Assembly: GCF_036013645.1 (NCBI RefSeq)
Contig: NZ_CP107869.1
Coordinates: 186,001 to 250,000 of the forward strand
Direction of reading: 5' to 3'
Source of the DNA: Streptomyces sp. NBC_00490
GTDB taxonomy: Bacteria > Actinomycetota > Actinomycetes > Streptomycetales > Streptomycetaceae
Length of the DNA: 64,000 nt
Shown here: positions 56,319 to 64,000 of the stretch, piece by piece
Layout of the letters: each line of letters opens with the position of its first letter
Position numbering within the stretch: the stretch's first letter is position 1
Notes under the pieces: model-generated
Databases searched by the model: none
What the model was told of the DNA's origin: nothing
What the model saw: the letters and a program-made list of their open reading frames with translations, nothing else
Translations under genes and position numbers: made by a program

Positions 56319-56355
56319 AGCCGGTTCCCGCCACTTCCCCCGGCGGGAACCGGCT
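56319..56355. terminator. Bidirectional terminator hairpin
   Basis: A perfect 14-bp stem (AGCCGGTTCCCGCC at 56319-56332, complement at 56342-56355) with a 9-nt loop lies between the convergent MFS and phosphatase genes. Confidence 0.8.
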
Positions 56356-56395
56356 TCGTCCGTAGGCTTGGCCGGCCCTGCGGGTCGGCACGACA

Positions 56396-57634
56396 TCAAG
56401 CCCCACCCCCTTCGTCGCAGGACAGATGCAGCACCGCCACGTCGTCCCGTAGCCCGCCGAACGGAGCGGCCAGCAGCGACACGCTGCCTACCAGGGCGTC
56501 GACGAACGTCTGCGCCTCCAGATGCGCGAGCCGACCAGCCAGCCTCAGCAAGCCCTCCTCCCCGAGCCGCCCGCCGCCCGTACGACCTTCGTAGAGTCCG
56601 TCGGTGAACAGCACGATGCCGTCCCCGTCCGGCATCGCCATCTCGCTCTCACGCCAGTCCCCTTGCCCGGGGAACAGTCCCACCGGGAGACCCGACGGCG
56701 GCTCCACCCAACGGACCTCTCCCTTGTGCCGGTGCAAAAAGCCCGGATGGCCGGCGGTGACCGTCCGCAGGGTGCGGCGGTGGGGCGACAGGACCAGGCA
56801 CACCACGGTCGCGTAGGTCTCCTCCTCCCCACGCTCCTCGGTCAGGATGCGTTCGAGCAAATGGAGTTGTTCCACTTGGCTCTGCCCGCACAGCACGGCC
56901 GTGCGCCACGCCAGGCGCAGGTGGACACCGAGGGCCGCCGCGGCGGCACCGTGCCCGGACACGTCGCCCATGACCACGTGGGCGCTGCCGTCGTCGCCGC
57001 GGACCACATCGCAGAAGTCACCGCCCAGCAACGTGTGCCCGCGACCCGGCGCGTAGTGGAAGGCGGTCGTGAAGCCGCCTGCCCGCAGCGTCAGGTCGGG
57101 CAACAGACCCCGTTCCAGCACGGCGTTGTCCCGGGCGACCTCCTCGCCCGCCACCGTGCGACCCACAACGGCACGTTGCAGAGCGACCCAGATCTCCCGG
57201 CAGAACTCGTCGGGAGCGCTGCGGCGATGATCAACCCGGCCCTGCACCAAGTCGGCGACGGAACGGAAGGCATGGGACGCATGCGCGCCCTCAAGAACGA
57301 GCACGGCCGCGTCGGGGGCCTGGCGGCGTACCCAGGTGACGACGTCGGCCAGAGTCCGTCCGGCCGGTGTGCTGCCCACCAGAACGCACAACGGGCCGTG
57401 GGTGCCGGCCGTGCGGCATCCTTCCTCGACGCTCGTGTGCCAAACCAGCGCATCGGCCAGCCTGTTCCGAAGCAGACGCCGGACGTGGACCACGTCCTGT
57501 TCGTCCTGGGACAACAGAACCACGCGGAGGTCGCGGCAGAAGGAGAAGTCCCCACGGGGACGGGCCTCGCGAGCCCGATGTCCTCCACAGCGATCGACGG
57601 CCGCAACGTCCGGCCTCGGAATGGGAATGCTCAT
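56396..57634 (-). CDS. SpoIIE-type PP2C phosphatase with N-terminal receiver-like region
   Basis: ATG 57634 is used (412 residues); the frame is open to 57679 but the extra residues lack a ribosome-binding site. Residues ~25-150 (LRVVLLSQDEQDVVHVRRLL, PLCVLVGSTPAGRTLADVV) resemble a degenerate receiver fold. The PP2C domain (about 195-405) has GGDFCDVVRGDDGS and MGDVSGHGAAAAALGVHLRL, with the late acidic motifs DGIVLFTDGLYE and LRDDVAVLHL. It lacks the ATPase domain of the phosphatase at 22587. It probably dephosphorylates a STAS protein in a partner-switching pathway. Confidence 0.88.
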   Translation of the reverse strand: MSIPIPRPDVAAVDRCGGHRAREARPRGDFSFCRDLRVVLLSQDEQDVVHVRRLLRNRLADALVWHTSVEEGCRTAGTHGPLCVLVGSTPAGRTLADVVTWVRRQAPDAAVLVLEGAHASHAFRSVADLVQGRVDHRRSAPDEFCREIWVALQRAVVGRTVAGEEVARDNAVLERGLLPDLTLRAGGFTTAFHYAPGRGHTLLGGDFCDVVRGDDGSAHVVMGDVSGHGAAAAALGVHLRLAWRTAVLCGQSQVEQLHLLERILTEERGEEETYATVVCLVLSPHRRTLRTVTAGHPGFLHRHKGEVRWVEPPSGLPVGLFPGQGDWRESEMAMPDGDGIVLFTDGLYEGRTGGGRLGEEGLLRLAGRLAHLEAQTFVDALVGSVSLLAAPFGGLRDDVAVLHLSCDEGGGA

Positions 57635-57948
57635 CTCTGGCTCTTTCGTGCGGCAAGAGGCGACGGCGGCTCCACGCACGAGTGTCGGCGGCTCGCGGAA
57701 CGCACACCCTTTTTCTCCTGCCTGGCCCGATCTGTTCGCTCAAGAGACAGGGGCACACACGTATCTGTGACACCAAGATCTTCATCCACGAGCCGCGCCA
57801 CGGCAGTTGAGGGGGACAGCGGCAACAGGCCGATGCACTGTCACGAACCGGGGCGCTGTCCAGTCAATGAAGAAAGGGCGGAACTCCTCGCGGAGCCCCA
57901 CCCACTTCTACCGCCATCGCCGCCGCCAGAGGACGGAGCTGAGACCTC

Positions 57949-58206
57949 ATGTTCAGCACCCGCAGAGACTCCCGCACCTGGTTGGTCGGGCTGCCGTGCC
58001 GGTCGGACAACTCCCGGATCGTCTGGCTGTACTACGTCGTCGGCGAGGCGTCGGACAGCGCCGAAGCCGTGCGCGCAGCGGTGCGCCGGGCCAACAGCGC
58101 CTCCGAGCGGGACGCCCGGGGCCAGCTGCCCCTGGAACCCGATCGCACCGAGGTGCGGCGAATACGACAGCACATCCTGGGCGACTTCACCCTCGAGGCC
58201 TGCTGA
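57949..58206 (+). CDS. Hypothetical 85-residue protein
   Basis: ATG 57949 follows GGAGCTGAG at usual distance. The product reads DSRTWLVGLPCRSDNSRIVW, YYVVGEASDSAEAVRAAVRR and TEVRRIRQHILGDFTLEAC. It is soluble, mixed alpha/beta and has no recognised family. Codon use is typical of neighbours. Lies 140 bp upstream of another small gene. Confidence 0.55.
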   Translation: MFSTRRDSRTWLVGLPCRSDNSRIVWLYYVVGEASDSAEAVRAAVRRANSASERDARGQLPLEPDRTEVRRIRQHILGDFTLEAC

Positions 58207-58345
58207 ACCCAGGACGTGTCAGCCGCGGCCCCGCGCCAGGCCACCCGCCCCGCTGTGAGTACGACGCCTCCGGTGTCACAAGCGCGCTCCCTGTCCGGTC
58301 AGTACGGGGATTGGTGTCCCACACGATCCGAGGAGGACCGGGAAG

Positions 58346-58579
58346 ATGTCCCAAGGCATTGATTTTCAGGCGGACCCCGCCACGGTCGCGGCGTCGCTCA
58401 CGGCCGAGGCGACGGCTCTCGAGGGGCGGCTGCGCCAGCTCCGTGAGGCCGTTCACGTCGTGGACACACGTATCGCGTCCATTGCCGAGTCCCTCCAGAT
58501 CCTGCGCGGCACCGCGGCTACTCACGGCGCAGGTGAGCGTCGCTCCGGATCTCCGCAGGACGCTCTGCCTCGCGGTTGA
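58346..58579 (+). CDS. Hypothetical 77-residue coiled-coil protein
   Basis: ATG 58346 has GGAGG at good distance. Residues ~10-55 (ADPATVAASLTAEATALEGR, LRQLREAVHVVDTRIASIAE) form a heptad-like helix; the tail is Gly/Ser-rich. No family recognised. Its stop lies 16 bp before the end of the convergent glyoxalase-fold gene. Confidence 0.6.
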   Translation: MSQGIDFQADPATVAASLTAEATALEGRLRQLREAVHVVDTRIASIAESLQILRGTAATHGAGERRSGSPQDALPRG

Positions 58580-58595
58580 ACACTGCACGAGCCTC

Positions 58596-59411
58596 TCAAG
58601 CCCGCGCCGGCACCTCCTGAAGCACCCATTCGTTGCCGTCCGGGTCGCTGAACTCGGCATAGGAGTGATAGTCACGACGCTGCGGGTCGGGTCCCTCGAC
58701 CCGCTTCTCATCGGTGCTGCGGTGGAACACACCGCTCGTGTCATGGAAGATTCCGCCGGTCCCCACGCCCCTCGCGTCGAGTTCCCGGCAGGCCTGCTCG
58801 ATGTCGGAGACGACGAGGTGCAGGCCCCGCACCGAGCCTGGGGCGGCCGCGGTGACTCCGGTCCCGAACAGGATCGAGCACGCCGATCCCGGGGGCGTCA
58901 TGTGCACCACGCGATAGGAGGCGTCGATGGCATGGTCGGCATCCAATCGGAACCCGACGGCCTCGTAAAACGACTTCGCCCGGTCGACGTCCGAGACGGG
59001 CAGTACCAGGACGGCCAGCTTGAGCTGCATGACGTCGGCGCTCTCGCCGGCGGGCAGTTTGTCCGCCTCGGTTGACGCGCCCTCGCCCACAGCGCGGGTT
59101 TCGGACGCGGAGTCGTCCACCTCCTCGATCTCCACCCGATACCGGTGGATCCCGGCCCGCAGACCGTGGGCCACGACGGTCCAGCCCTGCACCACGCGCC
59201 ACATCGCGTCGGTGCCTTGCAGGTACGTCCCATCCGGCGCGGCGGCGGCCTGCAGTTCGGCATCCAGTGCCGGCTGCCGTTCGTGCGGCACGTGGAGTTC
59301 CAGGGCAAAGCGGCGCAACGACCGTGTGCTGTGCGCGGCCTCGGCCGCGGGCAGTGGTACGGCGGCTATCTCGCGGAGCCCGCCGAGCAGGGTGACATGC
59401 AGCACCGTCAT
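58596..59411 (-). CDS. VOC (glyoxalase/bleomycin-resistance fold) protein with unrelated N-terminal domain
   Basis: From ATG 59411 (GGGTGA upstream) the product is 271 residues. Residues ~125-271 form a VOC domain: LKLAVLVLPVSDVDRAKSFY, GFRLDADHAIDASYRVVHMT, SVRGLHLVVSDIEQACRELD, SYAEFSDPDGNEWVLQEV, with a metal-site-like Glu near the end. Residues 1-105 (TVLHVTLLGGLREIAAVPLP, RRFALELHVPHERQPALDAE, GTDAMWRVVQGWTVVAHGLR) form a separate domain of unknown family, joined by an acidic linker. An internal ATG at 59030 could start the VOC domain alone. The left end of the TnpB element lies 66 bp upstream of the start, so its promoter may have been altered by that insertion. Confidence 0.75.
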   Translation of the reverse strand: MTVLHVTLLGGLREIAAVPLPAAEAAHSTRSLRRFALELHVPHERQPALDAELQAAAAPDGTYLQGTDAMWRVVQGWTVVAHGLRAGIHRYRVEIEEVDDSASETRAVGEGASTEADKLPAGESADVMQLKLAVLVLPVSDVDRAKSFYEAVGFRLDADHAIDASYRVVHMTPPGSACSILFGTGVTAAAPGSVRGLHLVVSDIEQACRELDARGVGTGGIFHDTSGVFHRSTDEKRVEGPDPQRRDYHSYAEFSDPDGNEWVLQEVPARA

Positions 59412-59476
59412 GAGATTGTCACCCGGTTCCCGCCCGTGCCGGCCTGCACGCTCATCGGGTCTGTCCTTCGTGGATA

Positions 59477-59496
59477 CCCCGGCCGTCAGGCCGGGG
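59477..59496 (+). repeat. Left-end hairpin of the TnpB element
   Basis: CCCCGGCC (59477-59484) and GGCCGGGG (59489-59496) form a perfect 8-bp stem with loop GTCA, the kind of subterminal hairpin recognised in IS605-group ends. Confidence 0.6.
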
Positions 59497-59616
59497 AGGA
59501 AATGAAGCTCCTGCGGAGCAGGGCAGGGAAAGCCGGTTGGCCGCCAGGGCGGACCGGCGTGCGCCGTCCACCGGCTGACACCCGCTGCCCACACGGAAGT
59601 TGATAAAGTGTGAGAC

Positions 59617-60825
59617 GTGACGCGGCAGGTCAAGCGGGCGTTCAAGTACCGCTTTTACCCCACCGGCGTGCAGGCGGCTGAGTTGTCGCGCACGTTCGGC
59701 TGTGTCCGCCTCGTCTACAACAAGGCCTTGGAGGAGCGCACGCGGGCCTGGTACGGCGAGCAGCGCCGCATCTCCTACGTGCAGTCCTCGGCCGCGCTGA
59801 CGCAGTGGAAGAAGACCGAGGAGCTGGCTTTTCTGGCGGAGGTGTCCTCGGTTCCGTTGCAGCAGGCGCTGCGCCATTTGCAGACGGCGTTCGGGAACTT
59901 CTTCGCCCAGCGTGCACAGTACCCGCGCTACAAGTCCCGCAAGAAGTCCCGCGCGTCGGCCGAGTACACGTGTAGTGCCTTCACCTGGCGCGACGGACAG
60001 CTGACCTTGGCGAAGATGACGCAGCCCTTGGACATCCGCTGGTCGCGCCCCCTGCCCGAGGGTGCGCAGCCGAGCACGGTGACGGTGTCCCGTGACGCGG
60101 CGGGGCGCTGGTTCGTGTCCCTGCTGTGCCAGGACACCATCGCCCCGGCCCCCGCCACCACGAATGCGGTGGGCCTGGACGCCGGGATCACCTCCCTGGT
60201 GACCCTGTCCACCGGCGAGAAGGTCGCCAATCCCCGGCACGAAGGGCGTGACCGTGCCCGCCTGGCGAAGGCGCAGCGGGAGTTGTCGCGCAAGGTGAAG
60301 GGTTCGGCGAACCGGGAGAAGGCCCGCCGTAAGGTGGCCCGGGTGCATGCGCGGATCGCCGACCGGCGCCGCGATGTTCTGCACAAGCTGTCGACTCGTC
60401 TCGTCCGTGAGAATCAAACGGTCGTGATCGAGGACCTGAGCGTGCGCAACCTGCTGAAGAACGGCGCGCTCGCACGCGCCATCAGTGATGCGGCCTGGAC
60501 GGACCTGCGTTCCATGCTGGAGTACAAGTGCGCCTGGTACGGGCGCGAGCTGGTCGTGATCGACCGATGGTTCCCCAGCAGCAAGCTGTGCGGGGCCTGC
60601 GGCACGGTCGCGGCGAAGATGCCGCTGAATGTCCGCGTGTGGACGTGTGTCTGCGGTGCGGTGCATGACCGTGACGTGAACGCGGCACGCAACATCCTGG
60701 CCGCCGGGCTGGCGGCGTCTGCCTGTGGAGACGGTGTAAGACCTCAACGGGAGTCCTCCCGGACGGGGCGGTCGTCGGTGAAGCAGGAACCCCAGCGGGC
60801 GACCGCTGGAATCCCCCGCCTTTAG
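59617..60825 (+). CDS. tnpB: TnpB RNA-guided nuclease-family protein
   Basis: This 402-residue protein starts at GTG 59617 (RQVKRAFKYRFYPTGVQAAE, the usual TnpB start). The RuvC-like nuclease is complete: Asp188 (VGLDAGITSL), Glu272 (VVIEDLSVRNLL) and Asp353 (HDRDVNAARNI). The zinc ribbon between them has Cys325, Cys328, Cys344 and Cys346 (KLCGACG, WTCVCG). TnpB proteins cut DNA next to a short adjacent motif using an RNA from the right end of the element. The stop codon TAG (60823-60825) lies in the loop of the right-end hairpin, so coding and RNA sequence overlap. No helper transposase is encoded. Confidence 0.93.
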   Translation: MTRQVKRAFKYRFYPTGVQAAELSRTFGCVRLVYNKALEERTRAWYGEQRRISYVQSSAALTQWKKTEELAFLAEVSSVPLQQALRHLQTAFGNFFAQRAQYPRYKSRKKSRASAEYTCSAFTWRDGQLTLAKMTQPLDIRWSRPLPEGAQPSTVTVSRDAAGRWFVSLLCQDTIAPAPATTNAVGLDAGITSLVTLSTGEKVANPRHEGRDRARLAKAQRELSRKVKGSANREKARRKVARVHARIADRRRDVLHKLSTRLVRENQTVVIEDLSVRNLLKNGALARAISDAAWTDLRSMLEYKCAWYGRELVVIDRWFPSSKLCGACGTVAAKMPLNVRVWTCVCGAVHDRDVNAARNILAAGLAASACGDGVRPQRESSRTGRSSVKQEPQRATAGIPRL

Positions 60826-60838
60826 GCGGGAGAGGAAG
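60700..60838 (+). ncRNA. Putative omega-RNA region at the right end of the TnpB element
   Basis: In known TnpB systems the guide RNA scaffold covers the 3' part of tnpB and the right end. Here two hairpins stand at the end: CCAGCGG-gcga-CCGCTGG (60792-60809) and CCCGCC-ttta-GGCGGG (60815-60830). The guide would be the bases immediately after the right border, that is the ilvC 3' end. The 5' border given is only an estimate. Confidence 0.5.
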
Positions 60839-61918
<1,080 letters not shown>

Positions 61919-61960
61919 CTATCTCATTCAATGTTGTCACACGTATTGCACTGTGCGAGT

Positions 61961-62584
61961 TCAGCAAGTAGGCGACGCATCCTCGAAGGAGCGCCGGAAA
62001 ACCCGCTGAACTCCAGCTTCTGGGGCCCACGGACTGGCCGACGACCCCGACACACGGTGCTTTCCAGCGCCGCGTTGCCACCACCCACGTCGCATTGGCG
62101 AGCAGGCGAGGGCGCGACCAATGTCCTGCGTCCGGGCCCGGACCGTCGTCGCACCGCCCGTCTCCAGGACCGTGCGCAGCGGAACGCCGGTGCGGTGCAG
62201 CACGGCCGCCATGCGGGCGTCGTCGGGGCGGATGACCCCGTAGATCTCAGGTACGCCCGACCCGACGGCGAACCGGCCGAGTTCTTCCAGGAGCCGGGTG
62301 CCCAGCCCCCTGTTCTGCCAGGTGTCCTCCACCAGCAGCGCTGCCTCGGCGTCACCGCCGTCCGACAGCAGATGCCCTATCGCGACGAGCCGCTCCCGCG
62401 GGTCCTGCACCGCCAGGTGCACCGAGTGGGATCGGGACAGCAGCGGCCCCAGGTAGGTATCGGGGTCGCCCATGGCCCGGTGGTAGCGATGCCACCGGGC
62501 GGCGGCGGAGCACCGGCGGTGCAGAGCGGCCACACGGGGCTCGTCGTCCTGGTCGACGCGCACGATCCGCAGTCCCTGTCGCAT
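61961..62584 (-). CDS. GNAT-family N-acetyltransferase
   Basis: From ATG 62584 (GAGGAAG about 8 bases upstream) the product is 207 residues. Residues ~5-150 fit the GNAT fold: LRIVRVDQDDEPRVAALHRR, VHLAVQDPRERLVAIGHLLS and the acetyl-CoA loop LVEDTWQNRGLGTRLLEELG, with EIYGVIRPDDARMAAVLHRT. The last ~50 residues are low-complexity and basic and may not be conserved. It is divergent from the adenylation-like gene at 62809 with a 224-bp spacer. Confidence 0.8.
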   Translation of the reverse strand: MRQGLRIVRVDQDDEPRVAALHRRCSAAARWHRYHRAMGDPDTYLGPLLSRSHSVHLAVQDPRERLVAIGHLLSDGGDAEAALLVEDTWQNRGLGTRLLEELGRFAVGSGVPEIYGVIRPDDARMAAVLHRTGVPLRTVLETGGATTVRARTQDIGRALACSPMRRGWWQRGAGKHRVSGSSASPWAPEAGVQRVFRRSFEDASPTC

Positions 62585-62808
62585 GTCCCTCTTCCTCGCC
62601 CTCGGCACACCGCCAGCTGGCTTTGGCCCACTCAACAGACCGCGAGACGCAGGCCGTTGTGACGTGCGCCGGTGCCACTTCCCGAGGGGCTGTCACATAC
62701 GCCTGCACCCCTCGGTCTTCTCTGCGAGAGCGGGTCGGGCCCGCGGGACCGCCCGAAACGCGCGGCTCTCGCGCGTCCGCCCTGAGCGACTTCGAGAAAG
62801 GCGGTTCC

Positions 62809-63909
62809 ATGCCGATGGGCTCATTCACCGTTCTGGACGCCGGCCCCTTCGACGGGGTGGACCCCGACGATTACGTCAGGGCGGCCATGCAGTGGCACTT
62901 CGCTCCCGAGACGGGGTCCCGGTACTGGCTGGAACGGGTCGACCGGCTCGGCTTCGACCCCCGCCACGACGTCAAGGGCGTGGCGGACCTGGCGCTCTTT
63001 CCCGATCTGACGGACGAGCTGCGCGATGTGCAGGTGTCCGATCTCGTCCCCCGCGGCTACGGTCCGCAGGCCCGACCGCTGCATGTGTTCGAGAGCGGCG
63101 GAACGACCGGGGCACCCAAGCGGGTCGTGCAGATGGTCGACTGGGCGCGGCACGGCAGCGAGCAGGTATCCCGCCGGCTCCGGGACCACGCACTGCCGGT
63201 CGGCGCGCTGTGGCTGACCGTGGCGCCGACCGGGCCGCACCTCGTGGGCGATGTGCTGCAACGGGCCGCGGCAAGTCTCGGCAGCCCCGGGCTGGGGGTC
63301 GACATGGATCCCCGCTGGGTCAAGAAGCTCATCGCCGCGGGCCGTCGCGACGAGGTCGACGCCTACACCGACCATCTCGTGGGCCAGTGTCGGCGCATCC
63401 TGCTCGGCCAGGACATCGGTGTCATAGCGGCCACCACCCCGATGCTGGAGCGCCTCGCCCGGGACAGCGACCTCGTGGAGGTCATCAACGGCAGAGCCCA
63501 GGCGATCATCTGGGGCGGCACCCACATGGATCCCGACACCCGGGACCTGTTGCGGACCGAGGTGTTTCCCGACGTGCCGCTGATCGGCATGTACGGCAAC
63601 ACCATGATGCTCACCGCGCTTTTGGAGCGGGTCGGTCTCTCGGCGTCGGAGCCGTGTGTGTTCGACCCCGTCTCGCCCTATGTCTTCCTGCGCATCGTGG
63701 ATCCCGACACCGGGCAACAGGTGGCGGAGGGCGAGCGGGGCCAGGTGGTAGTGAGCCACGTCAGCAAGTCCATGCTGATCCCCAACAACAGGGAGCGGGA
63801 CACCGCGTTGCGCATCCGCCCGGCTGACGGCCACGCCGGGGACGCCGTCGCCGACGTCGCGCCGGTTCCCGCCGTCGAGGGTGAGACGGTCATCGAGGGT
63901 GTCTACTGA
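62809..63909 (+). CDS. AMP-binding (phenylacetate-CoA ligase-like) protein of the phenazine-antibiotic biosynthesis type
   Basis: This 366-residue protein starts at ATG 62809 (GAAAGG 7 bases upstream; ATG 62815 is an alternative). It opens with DPDDYVRAAMQWHFAPETGS and GFDPRHDVKGVADLALFPDL. The adenylate-forming P-loop is FESGGTTGAPKRVVQM; later motifs include GMYGNTMMLTA and FDPVSPYVFLRIVDPDTGQQ, GERGQVVV. It is shorter than phenylacetate-CoA ligases (~430), as are actinomycete proteins annotated as phenazine antibiotic biosynthesis protein. It probably activates a carboxylic acid for a neighbouring reductase or transferase. Its TGA overlaps the ATG of the next gene by one base. Confidence 0.8.
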   Translation: MPMGSFTVLDAGPFDGVDPDDYVRAAMQWHFAPETGSRYWLERVDRLGFDPRHDVKGVADLALFPDLTDELRDVQVSDLVPRGYGPQARPLHVFESGGTTGAPKRVVQMVDWARHGSEQVSRRLRDHALPVGALWLTVAPTGPHLVGDVLQRAAASLGSPGLGVDMDPRWVKKLIAAGRRDEVDAYTDHLVGQCRRILLGQDIGVIAATTPMLERLARDSDLVEVINGRAQAIIWGGTHMDPDTRDLLRTEVFPDVPLIGMYGNTMMLTALLERVGLSASEPCVFDPVSPYVFLRIVDPDTGQQVAEGERGQVVVSHVSKSMLIPNNRERDTALRIRPADGHAGDAVADVAPVPAVEGETVIEGVY

Positions 63910-64000
63910 TGGCCCCCGTACCGACCACCGAGCCGCCGCACCTCGACGCCCTGGGCCCGCGGGGCACGTACCGCACGCGTGTGCCGAGCACGGTGACCGA
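63909..64000 (+). CDS. N-terminal fragment of a coupled downstream gene (possibly aldehyde dehydrogenase/acyl-CoA reductase-like)
   Basis: ATG 63909 overlaps the previous TGA. The visible 30 codons read APVPTTEPPHLDALGPRGTY then RTRVPSTVT and run off the window. The start resembles the beginning of aldehyde dehydrogenases coupled to such adenylation genes, but the fragment is too short to be sure. Confidence 0.45.
   Translation, partial: MAPVPTTEPPHLDALGPRGTYRTRVPSTVT

Noticed and set aside
54810..56594. 594-codon plus-strand frame overlapping the MFS gene
   Set aside because: Arg/Pro-rich shadow frame; the MFS frame has 14 clear helices and conserved motifs.

Overview
The window looks like a chromosomal segment of a Streptomyces or closely related high-GC actinomycete. 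G+C is very high in third codon positions, GTG starts are common, ribosome-binding sites are GGAGG-like, and the gene families are typical of the genus: SpoIIE-type phosphatases, NarL-type two-component pairs, a LAL regulator, a DUF6243 protein, an Rv1733c-like membrane protein and IS701/IS5/IS21 transposase debris. No rRNA, tRNA or CRISPR array was seen.

Left part (1-18.4 kb): a scattered hemicellulose (arabinoxylan) utilisation locus. A sugar-binding lipoprotein gene (cut by the window edge) diverges from a cytoplasmic GH3 and a cytoplasmic GH43 glycosidase. Further right lie a secreted GH43+CBM6+ricin-lectin enzyme, a secreted GH62 arabinofuranosidase with a ricin lectin, and a secreted SGNH/CE3-like esterase with a ricin lectin. 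Secreted enzymes would debranch and cut xylan outside, the lipoprotein would capture oligosaccharides, and the GH3 and GH43 enzymes would finish the job inside. A LacI-type palindrome and GAAANTTTC boxes mark the control regions. A PNGase A-like secreted amidase and an EF-Tu fragment-like protein sit between them. Much of the rest is decayed: two LacI pseudogenes, a nitrilase scrap, a PLP decarboxylase broken over four frames, a GH43 C-terminal remnant, an AraC-like scrap and pieces of IS5 and IS21 transposases.

Middle part (18.4-40 kb): a broken IS701 transposase, an isolated low-GC Tat-exported amidohydrolase, a broken IS5 element, a PAS-GAF-SpoIIE-ATPase phosphatase, a DoxX/cysteine-rich HTH divergent pair, a decayed secDF gene, two histidine-kinase/response-regulator pairs, and a plus-strand gene run (two DksA/TraR zinc-finger proteins, an MreB-like protein, membrane proteins, a STAS protein). 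The second two-component pair is divergent from an ABC ATPase plus FtsX permease.

Right part (40-64 kb): a large secreted lysozyme-like/golvesin-like protein; a complete IS701-family element with exact ends and a MazF/PemK-like toxin gene as passenger; an orphan FtsX permease; a LAL regulator; a broken flavoprotein gene; an NmrA-type reductase with a carboxymuconolactone decarboxylase-family protein; an MFS exporter; a second SpoIIE-type phosphatase; two small proteins; a glyoxalase-fold fusion; an apparently intact TnpB element abutting the ilvC stop codon; ilvC; a GNAT gene; and at the right edge an adenylation-like gene translationally coupled to a truncated gene, which may be the start of a biosynthetic cluster.
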